A stretch of DNA of 64,000 nucleotides from Pseudonocardia sp. TRM90224 (GCF_021245725.1 NZ_JAJGSX010000042.1:1-64000); one strand, 5' to 3'. Positions 8,940 to 17,514 are shown, counted from the first letter of the stretch. The notes: generated by a model not told the origin, from the letters alone. Translations and numbers: made by a program.

Positions 8940-8967
8940 GCGCAACCGGGTGATTCCGACGTGGTCG

Positions 8968-9357
8968 TCAGGACACCCGGTGGCCGGCGCGGCGGAGCAC
9001 GTCGACGGCTTCCGCGAGCCGGCCGGCGGGCACGAGCACGAGGTCGCCGTCGTAGCTCGCGACGGTCCAGACCGGGAGCTCGGCGGCGGCCAGCGGTGCG
9101 ACGATGGCGCTGAGCATGCCCGTCGCCTCCGGGTCGTGCGCGTCGTCGCCGTTCCACAGCGCTGCCCAGCCGTCCTCGGCCGTGTCGTTGCGCCGCATGA
9201 CCGCGCCGCCGTCCGGGCCGAGCACGAGCGCGAGCAGGTCGGCTCCGAGGTCGACCTCGCGGATGTCGGACACCCGTTCGAGGGCGAAGCGGCCCTCGAG
9301 CAGGCGGAGGTTCTGCGTTCGAGCTGCCGGGACCGAGCTGCCGCCGTGGTGAGACAT
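8968..9357 (-). CDS. ACT-domain (CASTOR-like) protein
   Basis: This 129-residue protein has two tandem ACT-like halves; the second (LPVWTVASYDGDLVLVPAGRLAEAVDVLRRAGHRV) closely follows the CASTOR/ACT pattern of small amino-acid sensors. No enzyme or DNA-binding part is attached, so it may bind a small ligand and act on a partner. I chose the ATG at 9357 because GGAGG lies seven bases upstream; an in-frame ATG at 9381 lacks equal support. It is the last gene of a leftward run after a hydrolase and a transporter. Confidence 0.68.
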   Translation of the reverse strand: MSHHGGSSVPAARTQNLRLLEGRFALERVSDIREVDLGADLLALVLGPDGGAVMRRNDTAEDGWAALWNGDDAHDPEATGMLSAIVAPLAAAELPVWTVASYDGDLVLVPAGRLAEAVDVLRRAGHRVS

Positions 9358-9386
9358 CGACACGTCCTCCAATTGCGTCATGGTGT

Positions 9387-10829
9387 TCAGGCCTCACCCT
9401 CGCTACGAACGGGCCCCGCATCGTTCGACTCGCCGCCTCGATCACGCTGCCGTGGCCCGAGGAGGACGGCGGCGGCGAGGATCGCGGCCAGGTAGAACGC
9501 GCCGGCGCCGAGCATGCCGGTGGTGTAGCCGCTGGTGAGGGCCTCCCGGACGGCGGTTCCGGCCGGTTGTGCTGCCGTGACGGCGACGGCGACGCCGGCG
9601 AGCACCGCCAGGCCCACGGCCCCGCCGACCTGCTGGTTGGTGTTGACGAGCCCGGAGGCGATGCCGGAGTCCTGCGGGGCAACGCCCTGCACGCCGCTGA
9701 TCGTCGCGGCGACGAACCCGATGCCCAGGCCGATGCCGCCGACCAGCTGCGCCGGGAGCAGCACGAGCCACGGGTTCTGGTCGGGCGTGAGGAGGGCGAA
9801 CCAGCCCATCGCCACCGCGCCGACGGCCATGCCGGTCGAGAGGGTGGTCCGGGCCGAGACACTGGCCATGAGCCGCGGACCGACCACCCCGGACCCGATG
9901 CCGATGCCGATCGCGAACGGCAGGTAGGCCAGCCCCGTGAGCATCGGCGGGAAGCCTTCGACCGCCTGCATGTAGAGGGTGAGGAAGTAGAACGTTGCGA
10001 GCTGGCCGGCGCCCATCAGCAGCATGACGAGGTTGGCGCCGAGCCGGCCGCGGTCGGCCAGCACGCCGGGCGGGATCATCGGGTTGCGGCTGCGGCGCTG
10101 GACGGCGACGAACCCGACGGCCAGCACGATCCCCGCGGCGCCGAGGGCGAGAGTCAGCCCGTCGAGGCCGGCAGACCCGGCCCGGTTGGTCGCGTATACG
10201 AGCGCGGCGAGGGCGAGCGTCGCAGTGAGCGCGCCGATGAGGTCGATCCCGCCGCGGTGGCGGGTGCCCGGAACCACCGCGACGCTGCCGGCGAGCAGCA
10301 GGACGCAGAACGGGACGTTGACGAACATGATCGAGCGCCAGCCGAGGAACTCGGTCAGCGCGCCGCCGAGCAGCAGACCGGCCACCGCACCCAGGCCGCC
10401 CATCGCGCCGTAGACGCCCAGCGCCTTGTTGCGCTGCGGGCCGGCCGGGAACGTGTCGGCCAGCAGTGACAGCGCGGCCGGCGCGATGATCGCCGCACCC
10501 ACGCCTTGCAGCACACGCGCGACGATCAGCATCGTGCCGTCCTGCGCGAGGCCGCCCAGCAGCGACGCGAGCAGGAACACCACCAGCCCGATCCGCAACA
10601 GCCGGCGGCGGCCGAACAGGTCACCGGCGCGGCCACCGGCGAGCAGCAGCCCGCCGAACGCCAGCGCGTAGGCGGTGAGAACCCAGTCCAGATCGGACTC
10701 GGCGATGCCGAGCCCCGCGCCGATGACGGGCAGACCGACGGTCACGATGGTGCCGTCCATGACCATCACCAGCTGCGCGGTGGCGATCACGAGCAGGGCC
10801 AGCCCGCCGGTGCTCTTCTCCGTGTACAT
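9387..10829 (-). CDS. DHA2-family MFS drug transporter
   Basis: The 480-residue protein is a major facilitator with about 14 hydrophobic segments. It has the motif A block (GGRAGDLFGRRRLL) between helices 2 and 3, motif C-like GAAIIAPAALSLLADTFP and the DHA2 opening LVMVMDGTIVTVGLPVI, as in EmrB/QacA proton-driven multidrug exporters. The exported compound is unknown. It starts nine bases after the stop of the serine-hydrolase gene and is followed by the ACT protein gene, giving a probable three-gene operon. No regulator of its own is adjacent; the ECF41 gene diverges at the head of the run. Confidence 0.88.
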   Translation of the reverse strand: MYTEKSTGGLALLVIATAQLVMVMDGTIVTVGLPVIGAGLGIAESDLDWVLTAYALAFGGLLLAGGRAGDLFGRRRLLRIGLVVFLLASLLGGLAQDGTMLIVARVLQGVGAAIIAPAALSLLADTFPAGPQRNKALGVYGAMGGLGAVAGLLLGGALTEFLGWRSIMFVNVPFCVLLLAGSVAVVPGTRHRGGIDLIGALTATLALAALVYATNRAGSAGLDGLTLALGAAGIVLAVGFVAVQRRSRNPMIPPGVLADRGRLGANLVMLLMGAGQLATFYFLTLYMQAVEGFPPMLTGLAYLPFAIGIGIGSGVVGPRLMASVSARTTLSTGMAVGAVAMGWFALLTPDQNPWLVLLPAQLVGGIGLGIGFVAATISGVQGVAPQDSGIASGLVNTNQQVGGAVGLAVLAGVAVAVTAAQPAGTAVREALTSGYTTGMLGAGAFYLAAILAAAVLLGPRQRDRGGESNDAGPVRSEGEA

Positions 10830-10838
10830 CGAGCCTCC

Positions 10839-11969
10839 TCAGGCTGCGGCGGTGTGGACGGCGGCTGCGAGCCGGTCGTGGTCGGGATAGGACCAGGTGG
10901 GGGAGAAGCGGCGGCGGGTGTAGCCGAAGGCGATGCCGCTGAGCGGGTCGGCAAACGCCTCGGAGCCCGCGGAACCGTTGTGGCCGATGGAACGGGCGCT
11001 CAGGAAGGGGTAGCGCAGTCCCTTGGCCTGGAACCCCAGCGCGTACTGGCCGGCCTCGCCCGCGACGAGGTCGCGGCCGGTGGAGTGGAGCATGGCGAAC
11101 TCGTCGAGGGTGTTGCGATCGAGCAGCGGCGCTCTGCCGTCGAGGCCGAAGATCGCGGCCTGGTAAAGCCCGGCCAGCCCGCGGGCGCTGCCCACGCCGC
11201 CGGCGGACGCCTGCCCGAGTGCGCGCACCCGACGGGTGTTCGCGAACGCCACCTGGTCGAGCGGCGGCGTCGAGTTGAGGCCGTACCCGATCCCGGCGAT
11301 GCTCTGCGGCCCCGGGGCGGTCGCCCAGAACGCCGCAAGCTGCTCCGCGGACGCCTCCCCGGGCAGCGTCTCCCGGTACCGGTCGTCCAGCGCCTCCGGC
11401 AGCCCGAGGTACAGGTCGAGGTCGTACGGCGCGCGGATCCGCTCCTCGTACGTGGCCTGCAGCGAACGTCCGGTGGCCCTGCGGACCACCTCACCCACGA
11501 TCGCGAACGACACGTAGCCGCCGTATCCGTACGCGGTGCCCGGTCTCCAGTACGGGCGTTGCCCGGCCAGCCGCTGCGCGATCACCCGGTCGTCGGCGAG
11601 CTCCTCTGCGGAGAGCCCTCCATCGACGCCGATCACGCCGCTGCGGTGGGTGAGCACGTCGCGCAGCGTGATCCGGCTCTTGCCGGCGGCGGCGAACTCC
11701 GGCCAGTGTTCGGCGACGGGCTGGTCCAGCTGCAGCGCGCCGTCCTGCACGAGCAGTGCGACCGTCAGCGTCGAGGCGCCCTTGGTCGAGGAGTAGATGC
11801 CGGTCAGGGTGTCACCGGCGACGCCGTCCCCGGTCCAGAGGTCGACGACCCGACGGCCGCGCACGTGGACGGCCAATTGCGCGCCGGCCGGCTCGGCCGC
11901 GGCGGCGAACTCCGCGCGCACCGCCTCGAACCCGTCGGCGACGGTCCCGTGGACCTCGATGGTGCTCAT
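10839..11969 (-). CDS. beta-lactamase-fold serine hydrolase
   Basis: This is a class C beta-lactamase-like hydrolase of about 376 residues. It shows the SxxK nucleophile motif (SSTKG), a Tyr-containing YGYGGY segment in the place of YxN, and a late GHNGSAG in place of KTG. Relatives are carboxylesterases, EstB-type enzymes and D-peptidases rather than true penicillinases. No signal peptide is present, so it should be cytosolic. ATG at 11969 is preferred over ATG at 11990, which has no ribosome site; a GGAG lies 11 bases upstream of the former. It heads an operon with the MFS exporter and diverges from an ECF41 sigma gene. Confidence 0.8.
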   Translation of the reverse strand: MSTIEVHGTVADGFEAVRAEFAAAAEPAGAQLAVHVRGRRVVDLWTGDGVAGDTLTGIYSSTKGASTLTVALLVQDGALQLDQPVAEHWPEFAAAGKSRITLRDVLTHRSGVIGVDGGLSAEELADDRVIAQRLAGQRPYWRPGTAYGYGGYVSFAIVGEVVRRATGRSLQATYEERIRAPYDLDLYLGLPEALDDRYRETLPGEASAEQLAAFWATAPGPQSIAGIGYGLNSTPPLDQVAFANTRRVRALGQASAGGVGSARGLAGLYQAAIFGLDGRAPLLDRNTLDEFAMLHSTGRDLVAGEAGQYALGFQAKGLRYPFLSARSIGHNGSAGSEAFADPLSGIAFGYTRRRFSPTWSYPDHDRLAAAVHTAAA

Positions 11970-12052
11970 GGTTCGTACTGCTCCGATCATCGTGGAAGCG
12001 ATTGGTCGGAGGCATGACGCGCGGGACCGGTGGAAGTGTGACCGCTGCCCGG

Positions 12053-12079
12053 CGTCACGTTTGCGGCCCGCCTTTCGTC
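12053..12079 (+). promoter_or_regulatory. candidate ECF41-type promoter
   Basis: CGTCACG (12053-12059), a 16-base spacer and CGTC (12076-12079) match the reported ECF41 promoter plan TGTCACA-N16-CGTC in spacing and in most bases. It lies 31 bp upstream of the ECF41 start codon and would allow autoregulation. Confidence 0.55.
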
Positions 12080-12110
12080 ATGGGCTCGACGTCGACACGA
12101 AGGACGACCC

Positions 12111-12980
12111 ATGAACGACTTCCTCACCCGGCGATTCGAGGAGCACCGCGGGCACCTGCGAGCGGTGGCCTACCGGATGCTCGGCTCCCTGTCCGAGACC
12201 GACGACGCCATCCAGGAAGCCTGGCTGCGGCTCGCGCGCACCGAGGCCGACGGGGCGGCCGCCGACATCGACAACCTCGGTGGCTGGCTGACCACCGTCG
12301 TCGGCCGGGTCTGCCTCGACATGCTGCGCGCCCGCCGGCTGCGCCGCGAGGAGCCGCTGGAGACGCGGATGCCGGATCCGGTCGTCGCCGACCACACCAC
12401 CGATCCCGAGCAGCAGGCGCTGGTCGCCGACGCGGTGGGGCTGGCGCTGCTGGTCGTGCTGGAGTCGTTGAGCCCGGCCGAACGACTGGCGTTCGTCCTG
12501 CACGACATGTTCGGCATGACGTTCGATCAGATCGCCCCGATCATGGACCGCACGCCCGTCGCGGCCAGGAAGCTCGGCAGCCGGGCCCGGCAGCGGGTCC
12601 AGGGCGCCGCGCCGGCCCCGGACCCCGACCCGGTCGCCCAGCGACGTGTCGTCGACGCGTTCCTGGCCGCTGCCCGCGGCGGCGACCTCGACGCCCTGAT
12701 AGCGGTGCTCGACCCCGACGTGACCCTCCGGGTCGACGGCGGCCGAACCCTCCCGGGCGGCGTCCGCGTACTGCGCGGCATCGAGGCCGTGGCCGGGCAG
12801 CTGGCGACGTTCCAGGAGCGGGCCACCGCCACGTCGGCCCGCCCGGCTGTGGTGAACGGGGTGGCCGGGCTGGTCAACACCGTCGACGGGGAACGGGTGT
12901 CGATCATGAGCTTCGTCGTGGCCGGTGGCCTGATCGTGGAGATCGACATCCTCTCCGACCCCGACCGGCTGGGACGCTGA
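12111..12980 (+). CDS. ECF41-family sigma factor with SnoaL-like C-terminal domain
   Basis: The 289-residue protein is an ECF sigma factor of the SigJ/ECF41 type. Residues about 1-165 carry sigma regions 2 and 4 (AYRMLGSLSETDDAIQEAWLRL; SPAERLAFVLHDMFGMTFDQIA). The rest is a fused SnoaL/NTF2-like domain that modulates activity in this family instead of a separate anti-sigma factor. Family signature positions are visible: WLTTVV near the linker, VDGGRT, and SDPDRL close to the C-terminus, corresponding to DGGGR and NPDKL. ECF41 genes usually sit beside a carboxymuconolactone-decarboxylase-like or oxidoreductase target; none is next to it here. A candidate promoter of its own class lies just upstream. 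Confidence 0.88.
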   Translation: MNDFLTRRFEEHRGHLRAVAYRMLGSLSETDDAIQEAWLRLARTEADGAAADIDNLGGWLTTVVGRVCLDMLRARRLRREEPLETRMPDPVVADHTTDPEQQALVADAVGLALLVVLESLSPAERLAFVLHDMFGMTFDQIAPIMDRTPVAARKLGSRARQRVQGAAPAPDPDPVAQRRVVDAFLAAARGGDLDALIAVLDPDVTLRVDGGRTLPGGVRVLRGIEAVAGQLATFQERATATSARPAVVNGVAGLVNTVDGERVSIMSFVVAGGLIVEIDILSDPDRLGR

Positions 12981-13006
12981 ACCGTGGCGACGAGTCGGGG
13001 TTGGTG

Positions 13007-13156
13007 GGTGAGTCGACGCTTTCGGCACGGTGAGTCGACGCTTTCGGCACGGTGAGTCGACACCTCAAGCACGGCGAGTCCCACGTTTCGGCGGGCGAGT
13101 CCCGCGTTTCGGGGGGCGAGTCCCGCGTTTCGGCGGGTGAGTCGCGCGGTTGGGTG
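13007..13156. repeat. seven tandem 21-22 bp repeats
   Basis: Units start at 13007, 13029, 13051, 13073, 13094, 13115 and 13136. The first three are 22 bp (GGTGAGTCGACGCTTTCGGC plus AC, the third diverged) and the last four are 21 bp of the related form GGCGAGTCCCGCGTTTCGGC plus G. The array begins 27 bp after the ECF41 stop. It has no unique spacers. Confidence 0.8.
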
Positions 13157-13298
13157 GGTGGTCGTGGGTTCTCGACGTGGTTCGTCGAGTGGGTTCGTGG
13201 CGGATGGGCTCGCGGCGGTGGTCCGGTTGGGCTTGGTGGTCGCGCGTTTTTAAGGGCGCCCTCGCCGGGCGGGCAAGTCTCCGGGATGGGTTGGGTCG

Positions 13299-13433
13299 TG
13301 CCATCCCGTCGACCTCCTTGGGGATACCACACGGCCGCCCGTGGGCGGAGCTTCGTCGGTTGTGTTGCGGTTTTGTTGAGGGCCGCCCACGGGCGGCCGT
13401 GTGGTGGGGTTTCTCCAGGTCGACGGGATGGCA
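13299..13433. repeat. long inverted repeat (imperfect hairpin)
   Basis: The left arm (13299-13348) and right arm (13383-13433) pair through a 17-bp outer block and a 22-bp inner block, both perfect, separated by an unmatched stretch of about 11 bases. The loop is 34 bases. It resembles a small non-autonomous palindromic element; no terminal target duplication is obvious. Confidence 0.75.
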
Positions 13434-13566
13434 CTCTCAGCCCCACCTGTGGGTGGCGGGCACGCCTTTGGCGGGACCTCGCAGACCTTGTGGTGTCCGC
13501 GCAGAGGTTGTGCGGTCTGCGACGTCACACCTGGGTCTGCGCGGTCGGAAACGGCATTGCTTGGGG

Positions 13567-13582
13567 GTGTACATAAGTACAC
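13567..13582. promoter_or_regulatory. palindrome upstream of HNH gene
   Basis: GTGTACATAAGTACAC is a perfect inverted repeat with six-base arms around ATAA, in the AT-richer region 62 bp before the HNH start codon. It may be an operator; no linked regulator is apparent. Confidence 0.45.
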
Positions 13583-13643
13583 TCTTCGCACCTCAGCCCT
13601 TCATTCGCTGGCCGATGATCTTTACCTCGCCTAAAATGGAGTC

Positions 13644-14930
13644 ATGTCCCCGGGTCTCGACGCCACACTCGACGGAATCGCCGAGTTACAAGTCGAGGCC
13701 GCCGCGGGAACGTTCCCCGATAGGTTTCTTGCGTCCCGGGATATGGAGCGGGCAGTTCGTGGGATCGAGCTTGCACGCGTTCAGTTCATCGCCGATTTCC
13801 TGCGGGAGGGTGGGTTCGGGTCGCTCGGGCACAAGTCGCCGATCAACGCGATTGCGGACTCCTGGAACATCGACCCGAGTGACGCCCGGCAGTACGTGAA
13901 CGCGGCGAAGAACCTGTGCCCACAAGTGAGCTTGACCGGCACCGTGCTGGAGCCCCGGATGCCGGTCTGCGCTGCAGCGTTCGCGGCCGCGACGATCGGC
14001 CTCGGGCACGTCGATGTGATCCGGAAGGTGCTCGAGTCCGACGAGGCGTCCCGGCTGTCCGACGCGGACTGCGCCTACGTCGAGGACCGAGCCGTCACGT
14101 ACGCCCTCCACAACCGACCGGGAGAAGTGCACAAGTTCGGGATGGAGCTGGTACGACGGATGGACCAGGACGGACCCGAACCCGAGGACGGGCCGGAGTC
14201 CGAGGTCAACGAACTGTCCATCACCCGTCACCCGGACCGGGCGGGCGGGGTGATCAAGGGGCGGTTCGACAACGCGGTCCTGTTCGCCACCATCGCCACT
14301 CTGATCGACGCGAAGTCGAAGCCGACGACCGCGGATGACCAGCGCGGCAGCAAGCAGCGCCAGGCCGAGGCGTTGGCAGACGTCTGCGGGTATGTGCTGG
14401 ACCACGGCGACGTCCCCCAGTCCGGTGGGCACCGGCCGCACCTCAACGTGCACATCCCCCTCGCCGAGCTGGAAACCCGGGTCCGCACTGCGATCCTCGA
14501 CTTCGGCGGCCACATCACCACCAAAGACCTCCGCCAGCTCGCCTGCAACGCCGCCGTCATCCCGATCGTCATGAACAGCGACAGTCAACCACTCGACATC
14601 GGCCGCCTCAGCCGGGTGATTCCTGACGGAATGCGACGAGCCGTCGCAGCCCGTGACCGAGGATGCGCACGATGTGGCCGACTGGCGAGTTGGTGCGACA
14701 TCCACCACATCATCGAATGGCAGAACGGCGGACCAACCGAAATCAACAATCTCGTGATGCTGTGCAAAATGCATCACCGGGAGATCCATGCCACCGAATG
14801 GTTCGTGCGAATAGTTGATGGTTTACCGGAGTTCGTCCCGCCCAGATGGGTGGATCCCGATCAAGTCCCGCGACGAGGACCGCATCAATCGGTGCTGTAT
14901 TTCGAGCGCGCGACAGGCTCCGCGGGCTGA
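13644..14930 (+). CDS. 13E12/DUF222-type HNH endonuclease-domain protein
   Basis: The 428-residue product has the DUF222 region typical of actinobacterial 13E12 repeat-family proteins, then a C-terminal HNH domain at about residues 325-385. Visible zinc and catalytic positions are CARCG, the DIHHIIEWQNGG core (HH plus N), and the closing NNLVMLCKMHHREIH. Such proteins occur in many copies in actinobacterial genomes; their role is unknown, and nicking of DNA is inferred from the domain. ATG at 13644 is preceded by GGAG at a rather short distance. Codon use looks normal for the window. The repeat-rich 663-bp region directly upstream fits a mobile or recombination-prone locus. Confidence 0.85.
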   Translation: MSPGLDATLDGIAELQVEAAAGTFPDRFLASRDMERAVRGIELARVQFIADFLREGGFGSLGHKSPINAIADSWNIDPSDARQYVNAAKNLCPQVSLTGTVLEPRMPVCAAAFAAATIGLGHVDVIRKVLESDEASRLSDADCAYVEDRAVTYALHNRPGEVHKFGMELVRRMDQDGPEPEDGPESEVNELSITRHPDRAGGVIKGRFDNAVLFATIATLIDAKSKPTTADDQRGSKQRQAEALADVCGYVLDHGDVPQSGGHRPHLNVHIPLAELETRVRTAILDFGGHITTKDLRQLACNAAVIPIVMNSDSQPLDIGRLSRVIPDGMRRAVAARDRGCARCGRLASWCDIHHIIEWQNGGPTEINNLVMLCKMHHREIHATEWFVRIVDGLPEFVPPRWVDPDQVPRRGPHQSVLYFERATGSAG

Positions 14931-14933
14931 GAG

Positions 14934-15815
14934 TCAGGCCGTCTCCCCGAGCGCCGCCGCGGCCCGGGTGAGCGCTGTCAGCAGGGCGGCCGTCGCGGGC
15001 GGGTCGGGCGGTTCGCCGTAGGTGGCGGCGTAGATCCGGCGGGGTGGGACCGGGAGCCGGGTGGTGGTGATCGCGGGGTTCCGGTGGGCACGAAGCGCAA
15101 GCTCTGGGATCGTCGTGACGCCCATGCCGGCGGCGACGATGCACTGCATGACGACCATGTCGTCGGTCGTGTAGGCGAGGTTCGGGGTGAAGCCGGCGTC
15201 GCGGCACATCTCGACGAGATGGCTGCGGCACCGCTCGCAGCCGCCGATCCACGGAGAATCCGCGTGCTCGGCGAGCGTGGTGCCGCCGCCGGTGGTGAGC
15301 AGGTAGAGCGGGTCGTCCAGCAGGTGGACGAGCCGGACGCCGGTGTCCTCGGGGTCGGTGTCGTCGTACCGGAAGATCACGGCGACGTCCGTGCGGCCGG
15401 CGCGCAGCAGGTCGAGCGCAACCTCGGGGTGGGTGTCGGTCAAGCCCAGCTCGATCCCCGGGTGCTGCTCGGCGAGCAGCTCGGCGGCCTGCGGGACCAG
15501 CGAGCTCATGACGGACCCGAACCCGGCCAGCCGCACCCGTCCGGCGCGCAGGCCGACGAGCGTCGAGAGCTCCGCCGCGGCCGAGTCGACCCGGCCGATG
15601 ATCTCGGAGGCCCGGTCGGCGAGCAGGTGGCCGGCCTCGGTGAGCCGGATCCCGCGCCCGACCCGCTGCACCAACTTGGCGCCGGTCTCCGCCTCCAGGC
15701 GGGCGAGGTGGTGGCTGATCGCGGGCTGGGTGTAGGTCAGCTCCTTCGCGGCCGCGGTGACCGAGGTGTGCCGCCGGACGGCCTCGATGACGCGGAGCTG
15801 GACGAGAGTCACCAT
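14934..15815 (-). CDS. LysR-family transcriptional regulator
   Basis: This 293-residue protein has the LysR winged helix-turn-helix at residues 1-60 (RVIEAVRRHTSVTAAAKELTYTQPAISHHLARLEAE) and a periplasmic-binding-like effector domain. It diverges from a LysE-type exporter across a gap of 111 bp, the classical arrangement for a LysR regulator such as LysG that switches on an amino-acid exporter when its ligand accumulates. The effector cannot be read from sequence. The ATG at 15815 has no strong ribosome site. Its stop lies only four bases from the convergent HNH gene. Confidence 0.88.
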   Translation of the reverse strand: MVTLVQLRVIEAVRRHTSVTAAAKELTYTQPAISHHLARLEAETGAKLVQRVGRGIRLTEAGHLLADRASEIIGRVDSAAAELSTLVGLRAGRVRLAGFGSVMSSLVPQAAELLAEQHPGIELGLTDTHPEVALDLLRAGRTDVAVIFRYDDTDPEDTGVRLVHLLDDPLYLLTTGGGTTLAEHADSPWIGGCERCRSHLVEMCRDAGFTPNLAYTTDDMVVMQCIVAAGMGVTTIPELALRAHRNPAITTTRLPVPPRRIYAATYGEPPDPPATAALLTALTRAAAALGETA

Positions 15816-15926
15816 GCATCAATTCTAGTCATGGGTGAGCACGAATACTGACATTGGACCTATGGGTAGCCGCGGAGCCATCCTCGACGGGCAGCCACCA
15901 GAGGTGCTCGACCGGAGGGAACGACG
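15816..15926. promoter_or_regulatory. LysR/LysE divergent control region
   Basis: The gap is AT-richer near the regulator start and should hold the LysR binding site and both promoters. I see no clean T-N11-A palindrome. GGAGGG precedes the exporter ATG at 15927. Confidence 0.4.
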
Positions 15927-16547
15927 ATGACGACATTCGCGATCGCGGCACTGGTCCTGATCATGTTGCCGGGCCCCGATCAGGCGCTGATCACCGCCAA
16001 CTCCTTGGCGGGCGGTCGCAGCGGCGGCGTGCTGACGATGATCGGCGGCGTGCTCGGGCTGGGCGTGCACGCCTTGGCCGCCGCGCTGGGACTCTCGGCG
16101 CTGCTGCTCGCCTCGGCGACGGCGTTCACCGCGTTGAAGATCGTCGGAACGGTCTACCTGCTGTGGCTCAGCATCCAGCTGCTGCGCTCGGCCATGCGGT
16201 CCCGCCGCTCCTCGGAAGTGGCCGACGTCGTCGCGGCGCCGCGTCGTGGCTCGACGTACCTGCGGCAGGGGTTCCTGTCCAACGCGCTGAACCCGAAGGT
16301 CGCGCTGTTCTTCGTGACGTTCCTGCCCCAGTTCCTCTCCGTGGACAGCGCGTCCTTCCAGGCGGAGTCGCTGACCCTCTCCGGCGTCTTCGCGCTGCTC
16401 TACCTGGCTTGGTTCGGCCTCTACATCACCGTCGTCGCGCGGCTCGGACGGTGGCTGCGGCGGCCGAGCGTCAAGGCACGCATCGAACAGGTCACCGGGC
16501 TGCTGCTGGCCACCGTCGCCGTCCGGCTCGCCACGGAGAGCCGCTGA
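15927..16547 (+). CDS. LysE/RhtB-family amino-acid exporter
   Basis: This 206-residue membrane protein has about six hydrophobic helices and LysE/RhtB signatures: LIMLPGPDQALITANSLAGG near the N-terminus and the central GFLSNALNPKVALFFVTFLPQF. The family exports amino acids or homoserine lactones using the proton gradient. The start is well supported by GGAGGG before the ATG. Control by the divergent LysR gene is the natural reading of the context. It converges on the XRE regulator gene with a 23-bp gap. Confidence 0.87.
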   Translation: MTTFAIAALVLIMLPGPDQALITANSLAGGRSGGVLTMIGGVLGLGVHALAAALGLSALLLASATAFTALKIVGTVYLLWLSIQLLRSAMRSRRSSEVADVVAAPRRGSTYLRQGFLSNALNPKVALFFVTFLPQFLSVDSASFQAESLTLSGVFALLYLAWFGLYITVVARLGRWLRRPSVKARIEQVTGLLLATVAVRLATESR

Positions 16548-16570
16548 CCGGGGCTGCCCCGTCCCGTGCG

Positions 16571-17413
16571 CTACCCCCGGCTGAACTCCTGCGTCCCGAT
16601 GACGGTGAGCAGCTCCAGCTTGTGCGCGGTGTCGCTGCGCGGGTCGGGGGTGAGCACGAGCAGCGCCTGCGACTGGTCCTCCGTGAACAGCACCTGGCAG
16701 TCCACCTCCAGCTCGCCCAGCTCGGGGTGCAGCAGGATCTTGTGGTCGGCGAACCGCTTTGCCACTTCGTGGCGCTCCCACAGCTCCGCGAACTCGGGGC
16801 TGCGCTCGCTCAGCGCCCTGACCAGCTCGCCCGCTCGGGAGCGACGGCCGAGGGAGGCGTAGGCGACGCGGAGGTTGGCGACCTGCGCCCTGCTCTGCCG
16901 GTCGTGGTCGTTCTCGGGGTAGCGCCGCCGCTCGGCGGGGTCGGTGAACCACCGGTAGATCTCGCTGCGCGCGAGGCCGGTGTGCCGGCGGTGGTCACCG
17001 AACAAAGCCCTGGCCAGGTCGTTCTGGACGAGGGTCTCGCCGAGGCCGGAGAGGATCAGGGCCGGGGTGTCGTCCAGCCGGTCGAGCACCCGCAGCAGCG
17101 CGGGCGCGATGTGCGCTTCCGTCGAGATCGCCTGGGGCGGGTTCCGTCCGGCCGCGACGAACAGGTAGTCGCGCTCGCTCGCGGTCAACCGCAGCGCCCT
17201 GGCCAGCGCGGCCAGCATCTGCTCGCTGGGCTGCGGCGCCCGTTGCTGCTCCAGGCGGGCGTAGTAGTCAGTTGACATCACCGCGAGCGCGGCGACCTCC
17301 TCGCGACGCAGCCCCACCGTCCGACGGCGCGGCCCCGGGTTGAGCCCGACGTCCTCCGGGCGCAGCGCCTCGCGGTGCGTGCGGAGGAATGCTGCGATCG
17401 CTGCTCGGTCCAC
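16571..17413 (-). CDS. XRE-family regulator with MmyB-like ligand domain
   Basis: The protein of about 280 residues has an N-terminal Cro/C1-type helix-turn-helix (FLRTHREALRPEDVGL through TVGLRREEVAALAVMSTDYYARLEQQR) and a C-terminal MmyB-like PAS-related domain that binds hydrophobic ligands in this family. The start is either GTG at 17413 or GTG at 17437; neither has a clear ribosome site. It diverges from a short-chain dehydrogenase gene, and this regulator-plus-SDR pairing is common in actinobacteria. The SDR is therefore the likely target. Confidence 0.82.
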   Translation of the reverse strand: MDRAAIAAFLRTHREALRPEDVGLNPGPRRRTVGLRREEVAALAVMSTDYYARLEQQRAPQPSEQMLAALARALRLTASERDYLFVAAGRNPPQAISTEAHIAPALLRVLDRLDDTPALILSGLGETLVQNDLARALFGDHRRHTGLARSEIYRWFTDPAERRRYPENDHDRQSRAQVANLRVAYASLGRRSRAGELVRALSERSPEFAELWERHEVAKRFADHKILLHPELGELEVDCQVLFTEDQSQALLVLTPDPRSDTAHKLELLTVIGTQEFSRG

Positions 17414-17514
17414 CCGGTCAGTATCGGACCGGACCACCGCGGGAGACAGGGAGCGCTTGTCCCCCGATATGCGCTCTCTGCCGCGCCGCCGCCCGACTGC
17501 CCACGATCGATGTC

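Larger units (their letters stand above)
12981..13643. other. 663-bp intergenic region with repeats
   Basis: This is the only long gene-free stretch in the window. It contains seven tandem 21-22 bp repeats, a long imperfect hairpin and a perfect 16-bp palindrome, each listed separately. Open frames of 100-250 codons cross it on both strands, but their translations are low complexity, dominated by repeat-derived GES or PPKRGTR units, with no known domain. I judge it non-coding. The final 80 bp before the HNH gene are more AT-rich and probably contain its promoter. Confidence 0.6.

Noticed and set aside
13007..13156. Possible CRISPR array
   Set aside because: The units are directly adjacent with no unique spacers, are only 21-22 bp, and there are no cas genes.
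13052..13576. Possible 174-residue gene across the repeat region
   Set aside because: The translation is repeat-derived GES units followed by low-complexity sequence with no domain, no ribosome site and an overlapping hairpin; open frames on both strands are expected at this GC content.
16551..16561. GGGGCTGCCCC as a terminator between the LysE and XRE genes
   Set aside because: The arms are five bases with a one-base loop, which cannot fold well, and such matches are common at this GC content.
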